Assembly (NCBI RefSeq): GCF_000372725.1 | Contig: NW_005199626.1 | Coordinates: 18,652-82,651, forward strand | Length of the DNA: 64,000 nucleotides | Direction of reading: 5' to 3' | Source: Emiliania huxleyi CCMP1516 | Lineage: Eukaryota; Haptophyta; Isochrysidales; Noelaerhabdaceae | Shown: positions 19,801-28,719 of the stretch, piece after piece | Numbering within the stretch: the first letter of the stretch is position 1 | Layout: each line of letters opens with the position of its first letter | Translations under genes and position numbers: made by a program | The notes under the pieces: model-generated | Database searches by the model: none | The model's input: the letters and a program-made list of their open reading frames with translations, nothing else | What the model was told of the DNA's origin: nothing

Positions 19801-20514
19801 AGGCTTCCGGGGGAACCGGGGCGAGCAGGACCTCTGCGCTTCGTCGGGGTCGGCCTCCGAGCAAAATTCATATTCTACGACGACTGGGTTTTGCCGTGGC
19901 GGGAGCAGCTGGCCAGATGGCAATGAGTATAATTGCTTTGAGGACGTTGCCAGGACACGCATCCAGATGACGGACGCAGAATGTAGGCAAGAGTGTGACG
20001 CCAACGTCGAATGCGCAGCGTATGACCGGTCTTGGTATGACCGTCAGGGTATCCTGATTGAAGATATCCCGACGGGTGCGGCAGATTGTTGCCTCTTCAA
20101 AGCAGGCAGTACCGGCAATGGGGACGAGAGCTTCGTTTGCATGTTGAAGCCTACATCGCTCTCGCCCCCGCCACCGCCCTGGCGCCCCGGAACCTCTACG
20201 CCGTCGCCAGCATCGCCGGCGAGCCATCGCCGCCGCCGCCGCCGGAGCCCTCACCGCCGAACCAGGCGACATGCCAAGACACGCCAGGTTGGGGTAATGG
20301 ATTCGACATGACTTGCAGCAACAGGCCCGCCAATGAGTGCAACGTTGGAGCAGGGTTGACTTGCTATCATTATAGTCTGAGCTATTGTGCGAATGGTGTC
20401 GTGGTGCCTGGCCGAGAATTCTCGCAAGGAGCTGGATTCAACTTTCCGGAAAGCAACTGTTGCGCGTGTGGCAAGGCCTTCCGCATTGTGGCCAGGTCTC
20501 CGGCAGCTGCGTGA
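16888..20514 (+). CDS. Trypsin-like serine protease with Cys-rich and MAM domains
   Basis: Start at 16888 puts a signal-anchor at residues ~14-32 (GFAVLLMVALSLITTI). An S1-type protease domain follows: His164 in ITAGHC, Asp218 in GGTDIAHITLD and Ser291 in DSFGGNSGSGIF, close to the bacterial glutamyl-endopeptidase/V8 style. Then come three short Cys-rich modules (SECTDSC, then DGECDDGGHGA and CDHGSDCADCG), split by GT-AG introns at 18021-18112, 18253-18324 and 18542-18633. A MAM adhesion domain spans ~18880-19350 (CDFERGTCGW ... SDMALDDVSF), followed by a Cys-containing tail. The frame changes between about 20160 and 20260 in a Pro-coding tract, through either a small intron I could not place or a base error; the second frame (CQDTPGWGNGFDMTC ... 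CCACG) is clearly coding and ends at 20514. Probably extracellular. Confidence 0.78.
17945..18690 (+). repeat. Intragenic direct duplication of an exon-intron-exon unit
   Basis: 17945-18170 and 18466-18690 are almost identical, offset 521 bp. The copied unit includes the end of one Cys-rich exon, the complete 92-nt intron and the start of the next exon. Confidence 0.9.
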
Positions 20515-20936
20515 ACTGCAATTCGGGGGGTGGTCGGATGAGCACCCCTGCATGCGCGTTTGGTCCGCGGCCCGGTGTCCAGCATTGGGCCCATCCTTGT
20601 GTGAGCGCTGAACACTGACTGTGCGTGAGGGTGGGTGGGTACTCAGGCGAGGATTTGTCATTTTGTTATTGGGTATTATTGTTGTAGGTTCGTTGTTAGC
20701 AGATCATTATTGGCACGTACATACTCTGCATAGCGACGGGAGATCGCAGAAGGCATAAAAGACGGGCACGAAACAAACGGACGCAACGCTGAGGAGTGAA
20801 AAAAACAACGAAGGCGCTCTCAAAAAATAAAACGGGCAAAAGAAGAAGAAATCGGACTTTTCTCGAGCTCCGGGCGTAGTACGGCTGGTTCTTGACCTAC
20901 CGCCTTGTATCCACGGCAGAACGCGAGCCGGCAAGC
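20515..20936. other. Spacer, no gene seen
   Basis: Less GC-rich, with A-rich stretches at 20790-20860. It probably holds the 3' end of the protease transcript and the DDA1 promoter. Confidence 0.5.
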
Positions 20937-21478
20937 ATGTCCGGCGAGCAACGAGGCGAGAGGGGCGGGCCGAGCGCACTGCTGAGCGGGCTGCCCGTGC
21001 GCGACGCAAACGCCTTTGCCCAGCGGAAACTGGATGCGGCGAGCTTCCCGGCGTGTGCTCTGCTCCTACCTGAGCTTACCACCCGCGGCTCTCTTGGCCC
21101 ACACCCATCCCAAACAAACGCAGGTCACGGAGGCGCCAACCTACCTCGCCACGCACGACCGCACGAGCCCCCCTCCCGACCAAGGCGTGTACCGGCGTCA
21201 AAAGGGTTCCCACCCACGCCTGCAGACCCACGCCCATCCCTGCCCATCGAAAAGCTCGCCCCGCCGCAGTTGTCGGCACGGAGACGACAAACATCATCCT
21301 GCGGCACTTCCGGCAGCTCGCCGAGGTGCGTGCGCGCGTGCGCGGGCCGCGCCGCTCCCGTTCACCTAACGCCCGGCTCTCGCCCTCGCAGAAGCAACGC
21401 GAGCGGCAAAAGCGGGCGCCCCCCGCTGCAGAGGCGGCGCGGAAAACCGCCAAGCTCGCCCGGCCGACAAGTCAATGA
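20937..21478 (+). CDS. DDA1: DET1- and DDB1-associated protein 1 (DDA1)
   Basis: Four exons, 20937-21050, 21124-21184, 21270-21325 and 21392-21478, give 105 residues (human DDA1 has 102). All three conserved blocks are present in order and with matching spacing: LSGLPVRDANAFAQ, then APTYLATHD, then TETTNIILRHFRQL, followed by a basic Lys/Arg/Ala-rich tail. DDA1 is a small core subunit of CUL4-DDB1 (CRL4) ubiquitin ligases. Joining the blocks in frame requires GC donors for introns 1 and 2 (both begin GCGTGT); intron 3 is GT-AG. Introns are 66-85 nt. Confidence 0.85.
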
Positions 21479-21931
21479 TTCTTTGACTCTTTTTTCGGGC
21501 ACTTTTTGAGAGGTGGAAGGCCGCTTCGGAAGGGCACCGTCGGCCCACCGTGAACCTTCCTTTTTTAGGTAGGTGCACCGGCTGTGCCGCTGTGCAGACA
21601 CACACACTCTCTCTTGCCACGGCTGTATTATTGATGAAAAAACAACAAGCTGTCACCGAACATTCCCACCGGGCGGCGGGTGGGAGCACGAAGTAAGGGC
21701 AAAGACTTCCACCCTCGTAAAGCGTTGTTGGGTTTCCCTCCCCCGTCCAACCCCAAGCTGTCTCGACTCGCAGCGCCAGCGCGCAGCAGCCCGACGGGGA
21801 GCACGGACGGCGCATTTCTCTGTGTTTCGGCATCTCCCCTTGCCCCCACCCCTTCCCCCGGCGCTTGCAGGCCTGGCTGGCTTCGCAGCCTGTGCTGCCC
21901 GGCTTGTCGCGCCCCGCATTCTAGCAGCGCG

Positions 21932-22390
21932 ATGGCGGTCCTCCCCGCAAATCCTTCCAGGGGCACCATAGAAGCGGTGCTCGCCCTCTCCACGGTCATG
22001 CATGCCGCCGCCCAGGCTGCTCAGCCCAAGCCGTCATCGTCCGAGGCTGACGCGCGCACGAGTGGCTCCTCCGCGGCCGCGGCGTTCGCTCGGCTGCGAG
22101 GTGGCGAGCTGGGCGGTTCACTCGCGCCGCACACGCCTGTGCCGGCCGCGGCGGCGGCGGCGGCGGCCCCGGTCGAGGTCGCGGGCGCCGCGCCGCGCCA
22201 CCTTCTTGTGAGACATGACAAGGCGCGGCGGATCGTGACGATTGAAGTGAGCGAGACTGCAGTGATGGCCTTCTACATGTCGGGCTGCGCCTTCATCATC
22301 GGGGGCGTCGCGCTTGGTTGCGCGCTCTGGCAGCGCACGCGGGGGGGCGCCCCAAAGCAGGAGCCGTGCGGCTCCTGTCTTCTGACGTGG
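21932..22390 (+). CDS. Small predicted membrane protein, 3' end uncertain
   Basis: ATG at 21932 opens an Ala/Ser-rich frame with one strong membrane helix (MSGCAFIIGGVALGCALW, about 22275-22330) followed by basic residues. It is preceded by LLVRHDKARRIVTIEVSET. The frame continues past 22390 into low-complexity Pro-coding sequence, which looks non-coding or intronic. It could be a separate gene or the 5' exon of the kinase gene directly downstream. Not recognised as a known family. Confidence 0.4.
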
Positions 22391-22503
22391 AGCCGCGAGG
22401 GTCTGCCCCCCCCCCCCCCATTCCACCCGGCACGAGGCGCATGCCTCCCCCCCTTAGCCATCGCCAGCTCCACCCACAACGGCGGGGCCGCCCCATGCAA
22501 CAG

Positions 22504-23919
22504 GCGGGAGGCGTCTCCGTCTGCGTCGCGATGGAGTACTGCGCAGGCGGGGACCTGATCGACCCGTAGTATAGTATAGCACAGCATAGTACAGTACAGG
22601 AGTACTGCGCAGGCGGGGACCTGATCGACCCGTAGTATAGTATAGCACAGCATAGTACAGTACAGGAGTACTGCGCAGGCGGGGACCTGATCGACCGCAT
22701 GGCGTGTCGCCGCGGCGAGCTGCCGCTGCTCGAGGCTCAGCTGGTCTCCTTCCTGTCCACGCTGTGCCGCACTCTGTACTACGCCGAGGGCGCGACCCGC
22801 ACTTCTTTTGACACAGGCTTCTTGTTTCCAGGTGCCGCACCCTGTACTACGTGCACTCCTGCGGCGTGCTGCACCGCGACCTCAAGTCGACAAACATCTT
22901 CGTGACGCGCGGCGACGCCACTGTCAAGCTCGGCGACTTCGGCCTCGCGCGCGCCGGCGCCTCGCCGGCTGAGCGGCACACACACACACACACACACAGA
23001 GGCGCGCTTCAAAACGGGGGCTGCGAGAGCGTAGGCCTCTCGCGCCGGCGGCTGAGCGGCTCGCCGCGCCGCCACTCGCGCTGCGGCACCGACTTGTACA
23101 TGTCGCCCGAGGTCGAGGCGCGCAAGCCATACGGCGCCGCGTCCGACGTGTACGGCCTTGGCTGCGTGCTGCTCGAGATGCTGCTGCAGTCGCAGCTGCG
23201 CGAGCGGCGGCTCGCCGAGACGCGGCGCGAGTCGATTGCGGCCGCGCTCGGGACGGCGCGGCGGCGCCACTCGTGGGACACGCTCGACGAGCTCTCCGCA
23301 CTCGCATGGCGGATGCTCGACGAGTCTCCAAAGACGCGCATCGACTTGCCGCGCGCGGCGGCCGTCGCCGACAAGTGCCTCGCCCTAGATGCGAAGCTGT
23401 AGCAAGACGCGTGCGAGGTAGCGCTTCCGAGGACACGGAGTCCACGGCAGTCGGCGGTCTCGCCCGTTGTGATTCGCAACCCGTCGCGTTCGCGCGAGGC
23501 GCAGGGGATGCAGCGCAAGATTGCGCCCGATGCAGCGCCAGAGGCTGCGCCCACCCTCACTTTCCCTGTCTGCGTACGGCAGGTGCCTCGCCCTCCTCCG
23601 CCCCGCCGAGCGCGCAACGGTGGGAGGGGCGAGCGCGTCTGCGGCGGCGACTTTGCCTGCGCGCGCCGCTTCCGACTCGAGGCTGGCTGTCTGCCCGCGC
23701 GGCGGCGGCGCGCGGCTCGACGTGGCGAGGGGCGGGAGGGCGGTCTGCATTGCCGAGGCGGCGGCCGACGGATTGGGTCCGCCCACGCCAACTGACAGCG
23801 AGCCCACTCTCGACGGCGGGGCGACCACTTCGACGACGTCCGCCGACAGCGCCGCGCGCGCAAAGAAGCCGAAGCCCGCGCGCCCGCCGCGCCGCCGCCG
23901 TTTGCGTTATGCAGAGTGA
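22504..23919 (+). CDS. NEK-like Ser/Thr protein kinase, N-lobe not found
   Basis: The kinase C-lobe is intact: hinge CVAMEYCAGGDLID, catalytic HRDLKSTNIF, KLGDFGLAR, activation-segment end GTDLYMSPEVEARKPYG and DVYGLGCVLLEML, closest to NEK kinases. The Gly loop and VAIK Lys are not seen upstream, so 5' exons are missing, displaced or lost. Exons as read: 22504-22546, 22679-22763, 22832-23374 and 23583-23919. Intron 22547-22678 is a GC-AG segment made by a 66-bp triplication. Introns 22764-22831 and 23375-23582 are GT-AG and flanked by 20-bp and 12-bp direct repeats. Without the last intron the protein would stop at 23402 (CLALDAKL). With it, a Pro/Lys/Arg-rich tail is added ending RRRRLRYAE, a candidate nuclear signal. 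A CA-repeat within the activation segment (22977-22998) may mark another small intron. Confidence 0.7.
22531..22694 (+). repeat. 66-bp tandem triplication inside a kinase exon
   Basis: The exon piece GGAGTACTGCGCAGGCGGGG through ATCGACC occurs three times (starting 22533, 22599 and 22665), separated by two copies of a 34-bp GTAGTATAGTATAG...CAGTACAG filler. The unit is exactly 66 bp. Confidence 0.95.
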
Positions 23920-24180
23920 GCGCGGGGCGCGGAGACCCGTTGGCACGTTGGAAGGAGGCGGCATGGAGGTTGGAGCGCGGTTCGCGCTCGCGTCGAGATA
24001 ACGAGGGACACATCGAGCGGGAGCATGCGATATTTTCTACGAGGGGCTTTGGCCAAAAATCAAGAGGGGGGAGCGAGGGCGAGAGGCCCGTTCGTCGGAG
24101 GCTACTGTAGAAACAAGAAAAATAAAGGTGTCGGTGCCAGAAGAGTGCCAAACCTCGCGCACACAATTTCAGGCTCAGCC

Positions 24181-25828
24181 ATGTCTCTGTCGCTCTCCCT
24201 CGCTACGGTTGGCCTCGTCTCGCCCGTCGTCGTTCCCACCGGACCCGCCCGTGCGCACGTTGTCGCCCAGCAGAAGTCCAGCGCCATCGTGCTGGCCGAC
24301 AAGGAGGCCGAGGCCCGCATAATGGCAGTCGTCGACTCCGAGCCGGCCAAAACCCGCGGGGCGGCCATGTGCTCCCAGATGGCGGCTGCCAACATGCGCC
24401 GCATTAGGATGCCGGAGGAGCAGGGCGGCATGAACCCGTTCGGCCCGCCGGGCACCCAGCCGTCCGGCCTGGGCTGGGACACCTCCACCGGCGCGCTGGC
24501 TGCCGCCCCACGCCTTTGCCCTCCCGTCCCATCCATGGTTTGAGAAGCCACAGAGCCCAGCTCACCAGCCACGCCACTTCGCAGAGCCCAAGAACCGCGA
24601 GGACATGGAGGCGCTCGCCAAGCGGCTCAACCCGACCGTCGGCTTCTGGGACCCGCTCGGTATCGTGTCGGAGGGCACTGCGCCCGAGACGATCGGCTGG
24701 TTCCGGCACGCGGAGATCAAGCACGGCCGCGTGGCGATGGCAGGCTTCGTCGGCTACTGCATCCACGCGAATGGCATCACCTTCCCGTGGAACATCCAGG
24801 CGCCCCCCTCCACGCCCCCTCCTCTCCTCTCCTCCTCTCTCACCACCGCGGCCGCACCTCGTCGCCAGGCGCCCCTCCCGTGGACTCCGATCACCTCGGA
24901 CCTGCCGACGATCGCCTTCTCCGACATCACCGCGGTGCAGACGACTTGCGCGTGCCCCCCCCCCCCCCCCCGGGGCCTACCTCTTGTTCGCGCGCCTCCT
25001 CCCAGGCCGGCGCGCCGGGCGACATGTGGGACGCCCTGCCGACGGCCGCCAAGCTGCAGATCCTCCTCGTGGTTGGCTTCCTCGAGATGCACGGAGAGAA
25101 CTCGCTCGCGCTCGAGGCGGACGGCCAGAAGCACTATGTGCGCGGCGGCAAGCCCGGCTACTACCCCTCGTTCAAGGGCCGCTACCCGCACCCGGTGCGA
25201 CGACCTCCCTCCCCTCCCCCGCCCTGCTCCGCCCTCGCCCCCGCCCTGCTCCGCAATCGCCCCCGCCGCCCTCGCCTTCTCACCCCACCACCGCCCCTCC
25301 CCCCGCCTTGCTTCTGCCGGCGCGCAGGTCCCCCTCGACCTCTGGGACCCCTTCGGCTTCACCAGGACGATGTCGGCCGAGCGCAAGGAGAAGGCTCGCC
25401 ATCATCTCATCTCGCCGTCGCCTCCGCCACTCAGCCCACCACCTCCTCCTCCAAGCCCTCCCCCGCCAAGCCTAGGCGCTCCTCGCCGAGGTCAACAACG
25501 GCCGCCTCGCGATGATCGGCCTCTTCGGACTCCTCTCCGCCTCGAAGGGCCTCATCGTCCCGGGGCTCGACGGCCTCGGCCTCACGCAGTGCGCACATGC
25601 CGACCCGCCGCCGCCGCCCACGCATCCCACCTGCCCTACCCGCGGCCACTCTCCCGCCCGCACGCGCGAGGGCGGCGCACAACCATGGCACAAATCGGCG
25701 AGGCACAGCACCCCGCCGCCGCCTCGCACAGGTACGGCGGCGAGTACATGGCCCCCTTCTCCGACTTCGACGCGGCGCTGCCCTACGTCGCGGAGATGCC
25801 AAAGACGCTCGCGGAGCTCCTCAAGTGA
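24181..25828 (+). CDS. Fucoxanthin-chlorophyll a/c-binding light-harvesting protein
   Basis: Exons as read: 24181-24490, 24585-24799, 24869-24934, 25006-25194, 25328-25393, 25476-25588 and 25732-25828. Helix 1 carries the chlorophyll-ligand motif [16 protein letters not shown] and helix 3 carries [16 protein letters not shown], the paired E..(H/N)GR signatures of the LHC superfamily; helix 2 is [20 protein letters not shown] and LWDPFG precede helices 1 and 3, as in FCP proteins. The long N-terminus (about 100 residues) should include a plastid-targeting leader. GC donors are required at 24491, 24800 and 25394. AGGCGCCCC is repeated at both ends of intron 24800-24868. The donor near 24935 is uncertain. 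Function: antenna pigment binding in the thylakoid. Confidence 0.88.
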
Positions 25829-27199
25829 GTTGGCGCAGCGTGTCGACACGCCGCGCGGCGACAGGTCTGAGAGAGGGAAGGTGGGTGGGCCGCAGCCGGC
25901 GCCGGCGCTCGTGGGTGGTGTGGTGACGGTTGGGCGTCGTCAAATGTGTCGCGGCGTTGTCGGTGGTGCGCGCACGCGCACGCGTGGCTTCGCCCCTCTG
26001 CGCCAGTTGCGCGGCAGTGCGGTGCGCAGCAGCACCCTTTTTGGCCTTTGGGTTTGGTTTCACGCGGATCCGCACAGCGTCTGGAGCTATAGACGCCGCG
26101 GCGGAGACGGCAGAGCGCGGTGAGCGAGCAACTAAGCTTCTAAGACGTAGCTAAAAGATAGTTTACACAAGACTGGTCGGCTTGGAGTGTCCTCACAGTG
26201 GTCGCTCACCGACCACCCTCCACCGCGGCTCGGAAGCCATGCTGCCGGTGCACAAGAGGCGGCCAGTCGCACGAGTAGCGGGCTGCGCAGCAATGCGCAC
26301 GTTGCCGGTGCAGGAGTGGTGGCATATCGGAGTGCGCTCCAAGCGCACCCTCGCTCCACAGCGGCGGCTCCTCCGGCGGCTCCTCCGGCGGCAGCTCGCC
26401 GAACACAGCAGCGGCCCGGAAGTTAGGCACGCCCTCGGCCTCACCGTCGGACCGCAGCGTCCTGATCCACCGCTGGTGGGATTGAAACCGCGCCAAGGAG
26501 ACCTCCTCGCTGCTGTCAGACCTGCCCATGCCCATCGTCGTTGTTCTTGCCACGCAAAGCTCCCTTGGGATCGGAGCCGCGCTGTGAAGGAGGAGCTCGG
26601 GGCCACCGAATTTCTTTGATTGCTGCCTGGCTTCTTGGGTTTTGTCATGCGCTGGTGGCGGTTTGCCCTTCCTTGCTTGCGCGGGCCCAGCAGTACGCAG
26701 AGCAACAGAGAGTCATCTGCTCACCATTCGAGTTGGTTGGGTTGTTTTGTTGTTGTTGGGTGATTGATGGTTGGCTTTTACGTATGTATGTTTCCTCTCG
26801 CTCGCACGCACCCTGCCTGGTTTCCTTTCCGTGTTTCTGCAGTGTTTCTCTACTGGTACAGCCCCCTCTCGTTCCTCTCTAGTTTCCGGGGTAGCCATCA
26901 ATTTTTCCGGGCTCTGAGCCGAGTCTGGGTGGTGGGTGAGTGAGAGGCTGTTTGGGGGGGGGGGGGGGGGGGCAAATCAGCAAAATCGGAGAGATTTTTC
27001 AATCAATACCAAACAACTCTAACACTCACTCACACATCATTTGGGGCCTGGAGCCCTGGCACTTAAAGGGCCCTGTTCACGCCTAGGTTCACGCGCGCGC
27101 GAGACGTGCAGACTCCAGACAGGGTTGCCAGGTGAGAGCGAATGGCGCGGTTCACGCCTCGCACAACAGAGAGAGAGATGCGCCCTGGCATGGTGGGAC
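25829..27199. other. Spacer, at most one weak small ORF
   Basis: Includes a G homopolymer (26955-26972) and a short box with CAATACCAAACAA (26999-27017) resembling 13309-13326. A 115-residue minus-strand frame at 26206-26553 (Met-rich start, then Glu/Pro repeats PPEEPPEEPP) is open but has no recognisable domain, so I do not call it a gene. Confidence 0.5.
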
Positions 27200-28497
27200 A
27201 TAAAAGAGAGCGAGTGCTTGGCGAGTAGGCCGTGCGATCAACGCTGCCGCGCGCGACTTTGCGCGCGAGGCGGCGCAGCTTGAGAACGGCGGTGGGCGAG
27301 AAGCCGCCGCCGATCTCGTGGAGCAGCAGGTTGAAGTTGTTGCGCTTGACAAAGATCGCGTCGTGGTAGAAACCGCGATGCGCCTTGACGTAGCCGTGGC
27401 CGTTCTTGTGGGAGAAGGGTTGGCCGGGGGCTGTGCCCGCGCGCCTTGCAGCCCATGTTCAGGCGACGGGCCTTCTCCGCTCGGTGCTGCCGAAGGCGTA
27501 GGAGTGGCCAACGGAGGCGGGCGTGCCGCCGCTCGAGGCGTTGCCAACGCCCGTCGAGGAGGTCTTGAGGAGGGGCGTCCAGAGCTTGACTTCATTCACC
27601 TCATCACATCCCCCCGGCCCTGCATGGGGTTCTGCGAGGTCGGTCTTGTACCCCTCATTGTACTGCCGGGTGAGCTCTGGTTTCTCCTTGTCACCGTGCA
27701 CGACCGGCGCGTTGGCCGGGGCGCGCATTGCGTCCGCCCAGGCGGCGAGGACGCCGTCGTGGGGCCGCCGGTGGTGGGCCTTGTTGTAAAGGTAGTCGCC
27801 GAAGAAAAATCGACAGGCTGCCCCGCTCGAGCGCGACCCGAAGGGTGGGAAGCGCCGCGGAGAGCCAAAGGCCGAGCTTCCGCTGGAGCTCCTCCTGGAG
27901 GGTGTCGGAGGAGAGGGCGGTGGCGTACGTACCGTCGACACGGACATCGAGGGCCTTGCCGGCGAAAGGCGTTGAGGCGGAGATGAGGCGCGTGGCCTCG
28001 CGGTTGTTGACGGCGCTGTCTCCGAGGGACGGGTTGTTCTTGACGTGCACATCCCGCGCCTTGACGAGCTCCTGGTGCGCGTACCAGTCCTTGTGATTCT
28101 TGATGGCAGCGAGCGCCCGCGGCCGCGGGTACGTGGATTTGCAAGTGCCATTGAGAATCGCGTCGGTAGCTGGAAGGGACTCGGGCTCGGGGAGCGGGAT
28201 GCTCTTGGGGTAAAACTCAGTCAGGTAGCCGCCGCGGACGGTGTAGTACTTGTTTTTGTCGCGGGCGGCGCGCTTCTCGCACACCTCCTTCCAGTCCGAG
28301 AGGGCGGACTCATAGGTGGCGATAGTTGCGGCGATGGCGGGGTACTTGGACGCACCCCCTTCGTCTAGGGCGAAGTCGGGGTTGTGGGCGACGAGGGTGC
28401 GCCAGTTCTTGAGGAGCGACATCGAGGAGCGACATGGAGAAGTCGCTGTCGGCTCGCGAGTTTGTTCACTTTTGGGATCCTTCACGACTTCCTCCAC
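27200..28497 (-). pseudogene. Unrecognised gene with frame breaks
   Basis: The minus strand has protein-like sequence in one frame from 28497 (or the internal Met in MSLLKNWRTL, near 28420) to about 27820 (for example KYYTVRGGYLTEFYPKSIPL). It switches frame at a T5 run near 27806-27810 into FFGDYLYNKAHHRRPHDGVL, which stays open to the stop near 27459. A further segment about 27405-27230 (GHGYVKAHRGFYHDAIFVKR, NNFNLLLHEIGGGF) continues in a related frame after two more breaks. Coherent composition across the breaks suggests one decayed gene, or one with sequencing indels. I do not recognise the family. Confidence 0.45.
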
Positions 28498-28561
28498 TCA
28501 AAAAGCACGATTCTCAAGTTGGGCCCTCTACTGTAGGGGCGAGGACAGCGAATTGGAAGGG

Positions 28562-28606
28562 GCCACACTGAAGCGACGCACAGGCCACACTGAAGCGACG
28601 CACAGG
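28562..28606. repeat. Short tandem duplication (about 22 bp)
   Basis: CCACACTGAAGCGACGCACAG occurs twice in a row in the 5' flank of the glycosyltransferase gene. Confidence 0.8.
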
Positions 28607-28719
28607 CACAAACACACAAGACACTCAGCAAGCTGGGCTCTACCACGCGAGTTCCGCAAAAAAGAAAAAGAATTTCACGGCGCCTCCACCACGCCTTCCT
28701 CACTGCCCCGCCACGTGCG

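Noticed and set aside
26206-26553. 115-codon minus-strand frame
   Set aside because: Plausible composition, but two other frames are also open over it and no family is recognisable.
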